Position numbers and translations under genes: made by a program | Shown: positions 1-61,716 of the stretch, one piece after another | Layout of the letters: each line of letters begins with the position of its first letter | Numbering within the stretch: position 1 is the stretch's first letter | Notes under the pieces: model-generated | What the model was told of the DNA's origin: nothing | The model's input: only the letters and a program-made list of their open reading frames with translations | The model's database searches: none | Assembly: GCA_032173965.1 (NCBI GenBank) | Contig: JAVUNC010000004.1 | Location: 20,747,001-20,811,000, forward strand | Length of the DNA: 64,000 bases | Direction of reading: 5' to 3' | Origin: Sitta carolinensis | Lineage: Eukaryota; Chordata; Aves; Passeriformes; Sittidae

Positions 1-49116
<49,116 letters not shown>

Positions 49117-49860
49117 AGATCCTACAACAAGTGAAGCTTCACTCTACGTTTGACAAATGGAATAGAATACATGGGCTGTATTTGAGCGATTGCCACACAA
49201 AATTCACTGGTAATGTCCAAAGGGAAGCTGAGTTTTTAGGTTTGTTTAGGGAGGTAGTTGTGCTGTGGTGCTGTACATGTCTGCAACAATCTCATTTTGA
49301 ATGCATATAATACAATAGGACTTGCATACAGTGAAAAGCCAAATTCCTGACAGAGGTTCCCATTTGCAATGGCAAATTTAAAAACCCTACAAACCCACAG
49401 TAAACTTTCATTTTCACACTTCTTAATCCTCTGCAAAAAAACACCAAAGTCCAAGCAATCCAACAAGCCTCTGAGAACAAACACCCCATCAGTAAAGTGA
49501 ACTGCAGTTAGATAGATATTCAGAGGTGTTCCTTTTGGATTTGAAGCCCTTAATCCTGTAAGTTTAGTGAATAGTCTTGCTTTAGTAATGATACTCTTGT
49601 TCTATCAATAGTGTGACTTTAGTAGCCTTTCACAAATGTTCACTGTTTACTCACTGAACCATAGGTCACATGGTTGTATTCTGTTTTTTCTGCTTCGTGC
49701 TAATAAAACTTTAAAAGTCACCTTTGCTACTTACTGCTCCAAATCATGTCTAACTAGTTCTATTTACTCTTCTTCATTGTTTAATTATTGCTTATTGCAC
49801 AATTTCACAGCTGGTAGCATGCAGACTATCGACATTCAATAAAGAATGCAAATTATGGTT
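49117..49860 (+). other. MYOM2: MYOM2 3' UTR with two candidate poly(A) signals
   Basis: AATAAA occurs at 49702-49707 and at 49838-49843, so alternative ends near 49,725 and 49,860 are possible. The end given is an estimate from the second signal. No coding or repeat structure was seen in between. Confidence 0.65.
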
Positions 49861-50543
49861 AATCACAGTCACTGGGTGGCACTTGCAACATTAATTTTAC
49901 TTTTTACAATACAGGTCAAGCTTAAACTGGCACCAGAAGATATGTATACGATTCTGTCAATTAAGATAATTATGTCTTTGATTCTCCTCCCAGTGAAAAG
50001 AACAAGGAAACTCTTCCATGGGTGATGTTCTTCCAGGCAAAAATTTCAATACATTCTTATTGTGAAGCATTCAAATAGGATGGGCATCCATTGCTCATAT
50101 ATCTCTCATACAACACATAATTGAGTGTTTGCAGTGATGGCTTTTTTGGATCAGGTTCCCTGTTCAATAAAAAAACACCTATGTACCTAGAAGAAGCTTT
50201 GTTCCTTGTTAAGCAGCTTCCAGAAAAAATTTCTAATGGTAACACTTGCGATACACATTGAAGGCAACGTTCTCTCTAGGATAAATGAGATGAAAAGGGG
50301 CATTGTGAGAGATGTAACCTTAGATGAGGGGTCACATGAAGAAACTACACTCTAAAATCTTCATTGAAGAACCTGGATGAAAAAGTTTGGCACAAGTATA
50401 CAGACTATAAATTTGTGTTTGGGGTCACTGCTAAAAGCTGTTGCTGAGTCTTTCAGTCTGAGTTTCAGCTCCTAAGCTTAAGTGTGGGAAATAGAGAAAC
50501 AATTGTTCTGACTTCTCTCCTCCCCCCTGCAGCAGACAAACTG

Positions 50544-50591
<48 letters not shown>

Positions 50592-50624
50592 AAAATGGAC
50601 AGTTTTGGAACAAAATATATGTCA

Positions 50625-50659
<35 letters not shown>
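50544..50659. repeat. Poly(A) 45 / spacer / poly(T) 32 inverted homopolymers
   Basis: A run 50544-50588, a 39-bp spacer, then a T run 50628-50659. The two arms are complementary and could pair as a hairpin. Confidence 0.9.
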
Positions 50660-50660
<1 letters not shown>

Positions 50661-50937
50661 TTCATAGACCTTTGATTGTTTTGTCTGGAACCCAATTCAC
50701 TTGAACAACAATGGTTTTTTTTATTTTGTTTTAGAGAAAGATGAAAAGCAGATGAAATGAGAAACTGACTTACAATTTGTCAGATGCAGTAGGTTGGAGC
50801 ACATATCTGGAAGACAGAAGAGCAGCAATCCCCTCCCTCCTCCTTCCATGGAGATTTGAAACAGTATCTTTAACTATCAAGGGTAGGGCACTAATGCTGA
50901 GTTTGGTTTGTATTTGGAATTGCTGCTTCTATTTATC

Positions 50938-50939
<2 letters not shown>

Positions 50940-50983
<44 letters not shown>
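50940..50983. repeat. Poly(T) run, 44 nt
   Basis: Uninterrupted T stretch, about 280 bp after the paired poly(A)/poly(T) runs. Confidence 0.95.
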
Positions 50984-50988
<5 letters not shown>

Positions 50989-53900
50989 ACCGGCTCAGTA
51001 AACAGACAGAAAAAGAGACGAGGACTAGACCTGGACATCCTGCCTCTCACATGAGCTTGTTAAATGCTAGATTTGAGAGGTTCTCTCTTTTTCTTGTATT
51101 TTATCCTAATTTTCAGTAGTCAAAGAGGGTTGAGGGCATGGTAGTGTAAACTAGTTAGGAACCTGATGGTTTGAACAAGTAATCATGAGGATAGATTCAT
51201 TGTAGTTTCAAATTCTCTGAAGATTGTAAACATCCTTTGAAGGTTATTGATATCTGTATGCAGTCATGATAAAAAACCAACAGGCCAGCTCTGGAAAGGA
51301 AATAGCCTTTGATCACATTTTATTAAAAGATGCCTTGATTTTAAATAAAAATATTTTTGAAATATTTTTGTACCCAGAGCAAATGAACAGTGAGCTTGTA
51401 TTTAAATACTGTAAAAACATCCAGGAATTATACTGAATGGTGATGTAAAATACTTGGGGTGAAAACTTGTATCTAGGTATGCACGTTCTGCATCTGGTCA
51501 TTGAATGAAAGTGTCCAAGAAGTTTAAAGACTGAAGAACATGGTACTAACATGAAATAGTTTAGTTAGAAGATTTTAGGATACAAAGAAAAGTAAGGATT
51601 TACCACCTGAGTATCTGTCAAAATAAGAAAATACGTTTTTATACAAATCCATCATCACAAGAACTTCAGCAATTCTTAACAAAATAAACTGCATTTTCTT
51701 CTTTTCTATTCTAAATTCTTATTAAAGGTATTTAAAGTTCCCAAAATCTTATTATGGCAGGCTCACAAAACATCAGAGCCAGTCTCCGTAGCATACAAAA
51801 TGAGTATCAGCAGGAATTTAATATTATTCTTATCTCCTTCTACAGTACACAGGTTAATTTTAGCTGACACTATCAAATTATTGCATGTTATAGCAGCTTT
51901 TCAGAGGTATCCTTGGGCACAGGAGACAAGGTTAGTCTCATCTCTGCTGTACCTTTTGCTAGCCTTCTTAGTTAAGGAAGTTTCACTTATTTCCTTCCAG
52001 GCAAACAGAAATAATTTATTATGACAGCTAATCCTCTGCTGAAGTACAGAAATTATCATTCACGGGAACATTGTATTCTAAAGGCTAAGGACTTCCTAGA
52101 AATGCTTTCAAATATTTCAGTGTTCAGTGTACATTTGGTTCCTTTGTACACATTTAAAAATCTTGTTATCAGTGCTGGGAAATGAATTGGTTCAACCCTT
52201 TTTAAAAGTGACTGTCTTTTCAGAGTCAACGTGCACCTAGTTGTCTGGAGGGGCAATACAATTGGATGGAAATCAGAGGGACAAAAATGATGCTCTGGTA
52301 ATCCATTCAGATGGAATACATGGTGAGGCATATTAGCACACACCCTCCACAGACCTGGTGTTAGCATTAGTTTAATTAATAGGGACAAATTGAAGGGACA
52401 AAACAAGGAGGCAAGATTTGCTTGAGGTGTGATGCCAAATTAACCTGTTCACACTGAAGTCAAGGGAGATGGACTCATTTATACTACATGAATCTATTAT
52501 TTTTACAAAGCCAGGAGCCCCTTATGGTGAATTAGCTGTTTCTGTCACCTTTAAGAAGAAAGGTTTCTATTAGAATGATTTTCTGTCGCACTGGTGAGTT
52601 TTGTGTTGTCTGTGTTTCATGTTGTGCTTTTCTGGGCAGTGTGAAGCAGAGCATCGCCGCCTTGTCACGGGAGGCAGATAAGATGTCAGCCAGTTGTGCT
52701 GATGGGCCAGAGTCGTAGCTGTGCCTTTCATGTTGGCATTCTGCTGCAAGGCTGGCAAGGCTGCCTTTTCTCCAAGCACCTGCTTACTTTGAGGCTGTTT
52801 TGATACGTTGCTGTTTATTTGCTGGAAAACAAGTTCCATGAAAATTCCTCCTACGGCTAATTTACAGGTGCTTTTTATGAGGAAAAGATTTTTTTATGAC
52901 AGTGTTTGCCTCTAGTAGAAATCTTACTTCAGCCCATAAGGCTCACTTACATCCCACAGCTCAAAAATTTGTGCACACGTCATTAATCTGCTCTTGTATG
53001 GAGACAGAGGTTCAGTGATAATAGAATCTTAAGTGATGTTAAGGTGCAGACAATTTTTAAAGTCAACTTTGAAATATAATAAAGCACTTTATTTTCTTTT
53101 TTGTAAATCTAAGAATAAAACCTCTAGATGGCAGCAGAAGAACAAGATAGAAACAAGATAGAAACAAGTAGATCTTAAAAAGTTCTGCCAGCTATAGCAT
53201 ATCCATCATTTTGATGCAAACGCATCACTTAGGCAATGGGAGATTATTAAAAGCATTATACTTATGCCAGTGACAAGGACAGGTCCAGCAAATGACTGTT
53301 TCCTGGAAATAGCAGGTGATTTTGCAAGCAATAACACTGCCTCTTAATCTTTTCATGACATACATTAAGAGGTTAAGCATGCCTTGTAAAATATTGGAAG
53401 ACTCATTTTAGATCAAGTTTCTCCTTAGGATATGAAAACCCCAGAGTATCAACTGTATTTCTGAAGGAAGATTTGAGTTCAAGCTCTGAATGCAAACCTC
53501 TCAGACAGCATATTCCACAGGTTTTCAAAACACTGTTTCCAATACTGTAAGGCCTATGCCCAACATTTTTTTTTTCAGATTTTACAGAGGGATGATTCCA
53601 TTTAAAATTAATGTGGGATGTGTGAACAAAAAGCACAGGTCTGTCTTGCAATTTTGCAAGATTCAGTGATGTAAAGACCTGTAAGAAACTACTGCTAGCC
53701 TTCTAGATTAATATTTAATTCTTAATTGGAATGTGTGTGTTACTCAATACTATGTCCTCAGGTAGCTCAAGGTTTATCAGATTGTTGTATTTTAAAAATA
53801 ATGCACTTGTCTTCATGTCATTTCATTCATGAACATTTCAACTTCATGTGGGTGCAGTAAGGACTGTTAACTTGCAATAAACATGTGCCATTTTTCAGGT

Positions 53901-56615
53901 TAATGTAACTTAATTTTATGTTATTTTTTCTCCTTTGTTACACTCCTATTGTACAGCTGACATCTGATAGGAAAAGAGATTGAGACACCCTAATGCAGTT
54001 AGAAGTGATATGGTTAATATCTGCAGCTAAAGCCTTTCCCGTGGTATCCTAAATTATCCGTCAAAGTTACCCAATGCAGATTTCACCAGGCACCATCACA
54101 TCCCAAGAGTGAATCTGCCCTCCACCCTGCTGAGGGTCTCTGTGGGAAGCCATTATCCATCCAATGACATTGGTGCATGCAGTGTGGAGAAGAGAGGCAG
54201 ATGGAAAAAACTACAACTTCTGTTAAAGATGGAGCCGGCGCAGCTCTTTACCATTTTAAATCACAGTACAAATGATTACCAAAATTTTAGTCTGCTGGCT
54301 TGATGACCTCCACTGGACCATTTTGAATAAAGAAGTGCACTAAAAGCCAATCCAACAATTGTAAATCAACCCAAAACCAGCCCTCCTGATTGCAAGATAG
54401 TAAGTGAAAAAGAACCCCATATAGTCATGTGCCACTTTAGCTGCCTGGGAAAAAAATTCCTTCCACATATGAAAATGGCAATCAGCCTCCTGCATGGTGC
54501 TTAATGGGAGGTAAAACACAAGATGACTCCCTGGCTGGGAGTTATGAGGCCACATGCAGATGTCTCCATCTGAGCTAATCACTGAAACTCCCTTCTTAGA
54601 AATGGAGAGAAACAAGTGCCAGTAGGGCACAAGTCATGTCATTCTAAAGCAGGTCTCTCAAATAAGTGACATGAATCATAAAGGGAGTTTGGTATAAACT
54701 GGTTGGATGGGAGACAATGAATTGGCTGATCTTTGAAGTCAGGTGTGATAAATTCTGCACCATCTTTCTCTAATTTAGCTCTTTAGTTGAAGAATCTATT
54801 TACAGGGTTTTTTTTCTAATACCTGATTTTTTTTTTTCTGTTTTTACAGGCTTTCTTCCTCTACTGAGCTCTTGTAATTTACTGCCTTGTTATATCCATC
54901 TTATTTCAAAGTCTCCATGAAAGCATTTGTTGACTTCCATCAATCACTTAGTCCCAACTCATAGCTGATTCTCATCATTTGGCCTTTATGAAGACATTGC
55001 ATTATGCATTCAAGTCTTTTAAATATGTAGATCTTCATCCCATTTTTTGATTTTCTGTGATGTTTCTGTTAGTGTGAATTGTTTCTGCCTTTGCTCCTCT
55101 CAGTGTCATCTCTCTGTGGCAACTTCTCAACCAATGGATGCCATAAGCCTTTCATGGTCTGTTTGTGTCCTTTAGCCAAGCTCTAATATGTGCCTAGCGC
55201 AGTTTCTCTGTTGTGCTTGCAAAGCACACCCTCTAGCTGGAGAAGCACTGTTCTGGGGTTCTCGTAAGTCCAAGTTCTTCTGCCCAAGGCAGCTCAGTAA
55301 CTGGCAAAAGCTCTGAATACTCCTGCTTCTGTGCTGGAATCTGTCTGCTTTTAGTCTTCTGTTTGACTAAGTCCAGTTGTATTTCTGTTCACCTCTTACT
55401 CTCTAGGTTTTGCAATTTCTTGGTATGATCTGTTATTCCATCTGCTGTCATTTAATCCTGCTTTAATGGCAGAATCTGTTACAAGAAATAAAAGAGCACA
55501 AAGCTTACTTTTCTATTCCCTAGACCAACACCCTGGACATATCACATTTACCTCTTCTAGTGCCTACTATAAACTTCAGTGTCATCTTAAGTTCCCACTG
55601 GAGATAGTACTTATCCACCCTAACTTCAGATCAAGAGGTTTTTAGGAGTGTGCAAGCTGATCTGCACCAAAACTTTGTTAAGGCCAGAACAAATAAAAGT
55701 ACTAGCTAATTATGATCTGTGCTGATGCCTTAGCACTAGTTAATTTTCTCAGAGGTTGTAACCGAATTGTCCAAGCACCAGTAGTCACATGAAATGTGCA
55801 TGTGATTGCATTCAGACTTAGTGACTTATTAGTAAGTAAATAATTGTGGCTACATGGCCTACTGTTCTAATAACCAGTTTTCAGTGACCAAGCCTGTCCT
55901 AATGAAAATGAAATGTTTAGTTCAGCAGCATGTGAATCTTATACTGTTGGTATCTGAACCCAGAATTTCTGGAGGTTGACCCTTTCCTGTTCATTATGCC
56001 TTTTTATTATCATTCACCAATTATTATTTTACATTAATTTTTGGGAATTAATTTATTTTTTGGGGGGGAAAATGTGTTATGATTAACTGGCACATTTGTA
56101 CTTGAACTCATCTGTAAGATACACAGAACTTTGCACACTTAAACTTCCTGATTTTCTTGGCTTTTGGATAGCCCTCCAGGTCATGTACAGTAAACACCTG
56201 TGGCAGCTTTGGTTGTTAAAGGTTATGTTCTGACCTTTCAGGAACAGGTTGGGCTTTTGTGTGATCTTTTTTACTTATCTTGGTGCATATCCCCTGCTGC
56301 TGCAGTCTGGCATTTATGCCTCATCAATGGGATTCCAATTTTTCTCAGATGTGTCTTTTCCTCTAAGCATGACATGCAAACCTGCTTCACTTTGTCATGA
56401 GGTCTTAAACCTGCTTTAGTGTTCTCTTTAAACACAATCATGTTTTACATGCACAGCTCTCCTATTAGAAAGGCAGTTAAATTCCTATGGATCTTATTTC
56501 TTCAAGCTTACTCATATGAAGTAAGTCCATGTCTCATCCTTTTGTGACTGCCTGAATTGTCCTGCCTCAAATCAGAGAATATCTCTTGCAGACCTCTGTC
56601 TTCTACATCATTAAA

Positions 56616-57190
56616 TATCATGGTTTAGCACCAGCTGGCAGCTAAGCACCATGGGGCTGCTTGCGCACTTCCCCCAGCTCTTCTTGGGGAGGAGAATGGG
56701 AAGGAAAAGGCAAACTTTGGGGGTTGAGATCATTACAGTTTAATAATTAAAAAAAAAATAAAATACCACTACTACTAATAAAATTTGTAATGAAAAGAGG
56801 TGAGAGAGGGAGAGGGGAATAGAATCCAAGAGAAAAAAGTGGAACCAATACGATCACTCACCACATGCTGGTCAATGTCTAGACCATTTCTGAGCAACAA
56901 TCAGCAACCCCCAGCCAACTGCCCCCAGTTTATAGCCCGAGTGTGATGTTTTCCAGTGTGCAAATATCCATTTGTCCAGTCCAGGTTAGCTTTCCTGGCT
57001 ACACTCCCTCCCAGCTTCTTGTACACCTGCTCGCTGGCAAAGCACGAGACACTGAAAAGTCCTTTATTTGGAGTAAGTGCTATGAGCAACTAAAACATCA
57101 GTGTGTTATCAACATTATTCTCTTACTAAATCCAAAACTTTACAAGCTATTAAGAACAAAATTAACTTTATCCCAGCTGGAATCAGGACA
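56616..57190 (-). mobile_element. LTR-E: short ERVL-like solo LTR
   Basis: On + it starts TATCATGGTTTAGCACCAGC and ends ATCCCAGCTGGAATCAGGACA (57170-57190), a known bird LTR type. Minus-strand ATTAAA is at 56739-56744, before an ATT/ACT-rich stretch. The flanks are TTAAA (56611-56615) and TCAAA (57191-57195), a 5-bp TSD with one mismatch. Length 575 bp. Confidence 0.82.
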
Positions 57191-57195
57191 TCAAA

Positions 57196-60100
57196 TCACC
57201 TGTATTGTAACCCATTTAATCAACCATGATTTCCCTTCTCAGAAACTTATCCTTACCTCATAGTAGTGAAGATTCAGAAACATCACTTTCCAAGATCCGC
57301 ACAATACATTCTGAAGGGCTGTGATCAGGCCTCATGTCCATCCCATGCCAATATGTATGACTATTACATTCCAAAGAACATAGCTAGTAATTCCCCTTCC
57401 ATCAGAGTACATCTCATTGGGCCTGACAGGCTTTAATTGAAAATGCCATGGGCTAATGACTTTGCAGTAACTGTGCTCTCGAGTTTCCTCCTGAGGTGTC
57501 AGACTGTAATTAAAGATGCTCCACAGACATTTCAGGATTGGCAGATCGCTTATATCTGTCTTTATTCTTTCAGATGATCTTGTATTTTGATGTTAAAGAG
57601 ACAGGGACATTCTGATTGGCCAAAGGGACTTCAGTCTGAGCAGTTAAACAAGTTGAGCCTCTAAGGGGTAACCCAACCAGAAAAACACCACCAACACTCA
57701 TAGTATTTTTCCCTTTCAGGAATGATACTGGGAATAATACCAGCACACATTCCCTAGAGATTGGGCTAACCTTTAAGATTTCTTATCTTTCTTGCAGGAG
57801 CAATCATTTGCAGCATAAGCTGAATCTGGTTCACACGGTAACAAGCTTGACCTACAGCATAGAGACACTCACATAATACTGACAGCCTAAATGAACCTTC
57901 TTTGAGTTCTCCCTGCTTAGCAGCATGGCTACTCGATGGCAATCTCCTCCGAAGGTGGAAAATTTCACAAGATTGCTACTTGTGACAGATATTTTACTAG
58001 TGACTGATCTTTGATAGCAACAAATATTGTGCATAAACTTGCAATATGGTAACTTTGGGTTGCTAACTTAGATTTTTGTCTTGATACGTTTTGAATCAGA
58101 GTTCAAATTATTGTACTCTACAATAAAAAAGTGAACCTTGTCATGGAACTTTGTTACACCACAGCTTTACAGCATCATATTAAAACTGCTTTTGCTAATA
58201 CCTTTGACAGAAGTTCTTTAAGTGATCTAAATCCATGACTTATTCAAGATTGAAAGGAGGAGGAGCAAGAACGGGGATCTGAGGAAGGAGTTGTCTCTTT
58301 CTGTCCTCTTCAAAACCTGTGTAAATGTGGCCAAATTGGTAAATTTTAGTTTGCACAGGTTCCTAGTGGTAAAAGTGTCCGATGGTTCTGTGCGCGCACA
58401 TCAAGCTCTAGCCAAGCCTAGATGTCCCTTCTCAGGATCTCTGAGCAGCACTGGACCAGCTAAACATAATACGTAGGCTGACCTGAACATGTTATTCATG
58501 GTGAAAAGTGGGACAAACTCTTCTATCTGAGGAGGTGCTAGCTGGGAATTCTTTAGTTGGAAGAGTTTCTTCTCCATACCAGCTGTTCAGACACCAATAA
58601 TAGAGCTGCCACAAAATAAAGTTTGTGTTAGGGCTACAGAACTTGATTAAATGTTCTTTTCTGGCTGACTGGCAGAGGGATGGATATCATATAGGGCAGA
58701 GCAGGAGCTGCACAGCTATCAGTATTTTCTCTGCAGTGATTTCATCTTTCAAGCTGTATACTGCTTTTTGCTTTGGTTTTATAGAGCCAAAATCTTTAAT
58801 AGAAAAAAACAATAAGGGATCCTGTGACCTGCCAGTTTCACTGATGTGTCCCTGGTTCTCTGTACCCAGCTTCAGTGACTCACTGAGGCCATAACCTCAG
58901 TGTTTATGTCTCTCTTGCTCTTCTGGCATGGTACAAAACAAACCTCAAGAATCTAGCATGTATTTTTCTCACCTCTAGAAGTATTTTGCTTTCAAAGTTC
59001 TCTTTTGTTTTCCTTACTTTGCCATTGAGGTCATAAGTTATTTTGTGAAGAGTTGCAGCTCTGCTTTGGCAAAAAAACCCAACAAAACCCCCCCAACAAA
59101 TCCAAAACCAACCAACCAAAAAAAAAAAAAAAAAAAAGGTCATATTTTAACTGCCTTTTCTGATTTCTAAGGTCTGCTCTGTTTTTTTTTTGCTTTTCTG
59201 AATTATAATAAATGATTCAATGATGAATCTACACTTAATTTGAAAGACAAGGAGAAGCTATTTCACATAGCTCTTATTTTCCTTTTTATAAATTTTATTT
59301 TATTTTGATGGCTAATTCCAGATGGGATATGATTATTCCATCCTTTTCTTTTGCAAGGTTTTGATTGAGTGCATAAACTCTTGTGCAGTATGAATCATTT
59401 TGGAGAAGCTTAATAGCAACTGCTGCAGAATTCCTGTTCAACCCAGCTAAGACAACACCTTAGCTGTCATTTACTGGACATTCATTTCATAGTGAAAATC
59501 TTTAATAGATCAGTGTTCAAACTCTTTACAGAAGAGCAAAATTAGGAGGATAGGATAGTGGAGAAAAGGTATTGTGCTTCAGGCATAAGAAATGTCATGA
59601 AAGAAATGTCATGGACAACTGTGGCTCTTGAAAAATTGAGGACATAGCTTCAATAGCAGTTGAGAGAGAGTGAATCTTTCTGAATAGATACAGACTAGTT
59701 AAATTACAAGTTATTTAATACTTGCTATTCAACTTCATTTTTGTTTGCTCGTTTTTCTTCCTGCTGTAAAAATCTACAAAGCTATTGCAGTAGTCCCATG
59801 TAATCTTGCCATATTAAGTGAAACCTTAATTCTTTCTTCAGATCATGTATTTAGGGACAAGGTCTTGAATTAAAGAATGAGACCCTGTCATTATGAAGGG
59901 TGTACACCTTAACAGCAATGAGGCATCTCTTACCTTACTGGGGAGGCAAAATGAAGCTTTTATCACTGTAAAAGATATGTGACAACTACAGTTGTACTTG
60001 CATTCAGAAATGGGGATCATTAAAGACCTTGAGCTGGATGCAACCCTTTGTGTATCATCAGGCTGAATTTTTGATTCTAAGGCTTGTCATATTATTGAAA

Positions 60101-61711
60101 CAAATGAGGTCATACTAAGTGACATGTTCTTGGGCACTGGAAAGGTTTGGTTCCCAAGGACTTTATTACCTGTGCTCAATTCTGCTTATCAGCTGGGCAT
60201 TCACATTTTATCCTGGTGCTGAAACATTCTTGCAGGTGAATCTTAATTTGTGAGCTCTTTGCATTCTCTTGTGAGTCAAGAAGTTAAACTAATTTGATAA
60301 TGCACTCCCTTGGTAATGAAAGAGGCTGATGCAAACAAGACAGTTTACAGTACTGCGTCTCATTAGATCATTTTGCATTTCAGTAGCAAATCTTTCTTTC
60401 AAGTGGTGTTTGTGATAAAGGATGGATAAAACTTGTCCAAAAATCATAGTAATAATGCAAATGTTCATTATTTTTTATTACAATAAAATTCAAATTTCTG
60501 CTAAAAGTCATGGCTGAATGGTGCTAGAAGACATACAAAAAGCTTCTGTTGTTGAGATGCAACATTGCCAACGGCCGGAATTTCTATTGCATCACCTCAT
60601 GGTTTAAACTTGGAAGTCCTAGACTGATTCTAGTGCCTTAGTTTTAATTTAAAAGATAAAAATTCTATTCTAGTCTGGAGGTTGTTGTGCAGGAAAGCTA
60701 GAGAACCTGAACTAGAAAAGGCAGCAAATGGAAAAGCTTGCCCTTCAGGGCCAGGGGAAGTCAAGTGCATTTTACACTTCCCAAGAGAACTGGGCTTATT
60801 CTGTCCACTTTAACCACACCATTCACGAGTGTTGTCTCCCCAGATGCACCCAAAGAAAAGCACCCTGGAGTTGGGTGCTGCCACTGGAGCAACTTGGCAA
60901 ACTATGAGCAACTTGGCAAAGTATCTGCCATGGAGCCACTTCCTTTGGAGGCATCATGGAGTCAGGGAAGACTAACTACATGAACTGTCCTTGTTACAAC
61001 TTCAATCTGCTCCTCAGCACCATTTTCCCTTGTGATCATTCCCTCATGACATGACAGAAGCAAATCAATGTATTAGGATTAACCCCTACTCTTGGTTCCT
61101 ACTGAACTGAGAAAGGGGTGCTGAAAACAGCTGTACTCTGGATTCTTCTTTCTTATGGGCTGCAGAAGGTCCCACTGCATTTGAAGTGAGCATCCCTGGG
61201 TTGTAATTTTATCATAAATCTGAAGACTGATAGTTAATAATGTATGAACACAATGAGATTATTTTTTTGTCACCTGCCATTAAAATGATGTGAGGATCAA
61301 GATTTTTTAGAAAAGGAACTGCTTAAAACCAACCCCAAAACAATCATTCATATGGGAGTTTGATTTCCAGGTAAAGCAATGTCCTTATCTGTGCTAGAAG
61401 TGTTCTTGGTCATATTCACATAATATTCTACTTGCTGCAATATACAATAATGCAATGTAAGAGTCACATGACAGAACTGTTAAATTTAGCTATAAACTCG
61501 TAAATAAATTATTTATGCAAATAAATATGCTTTTCATAGTGGCATCTTGTTATTCTAAAGAAAAATTTTATATGCTTATCAACATAATTGTCACATAATA
61601 TCACTGCTCTTGACAAGAGCAATACAAACCATTCTTTTTCATAGCTTTTGAATAAAAAACAATGTTCTTTAAGTACTTTTATAAAAATGAAGATTATCCA
61701 AAATTCAATTC
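57196..61711. other. Intergenic region between LTR-E and LTR-D, no gene seen
   Basis: AT-rich unique-looking DNA. An A-rich, C-interrupted tract lies at 59070-59138, and a short imperfect tandem duplication at about 60890-60925. No reading frame with family signal. Confidence 0.5.
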
Positions 61712-61716
61712 ACTTT
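61712..61716. repeat. Target-site duplication ACTTT, left copy, of LTR-D
   Basis: Same five bases as at 63507-63511. Confidence 0.72.

Larger units (their letters stand above)
49861..56610. other. Intergenic region downstream of MYOM2, no gene seen
   Basis: AT-rich DNA with three long A/T homopolymers (50544-50983). Open frames are short (no more than 116 codons), overlap on opposite strands, and have no recognised domain. In mammals CSMD1 is the next gene, but no CSMD1-like CUB/Sushi exon is visible here. Confidence 0.55.

Noticed and set aside
54109..54303. 64-codon frame in the downstream region
   Set aside because: Short, no recognised motif, no splice context, and other frames of similar length are equally likely by chance.
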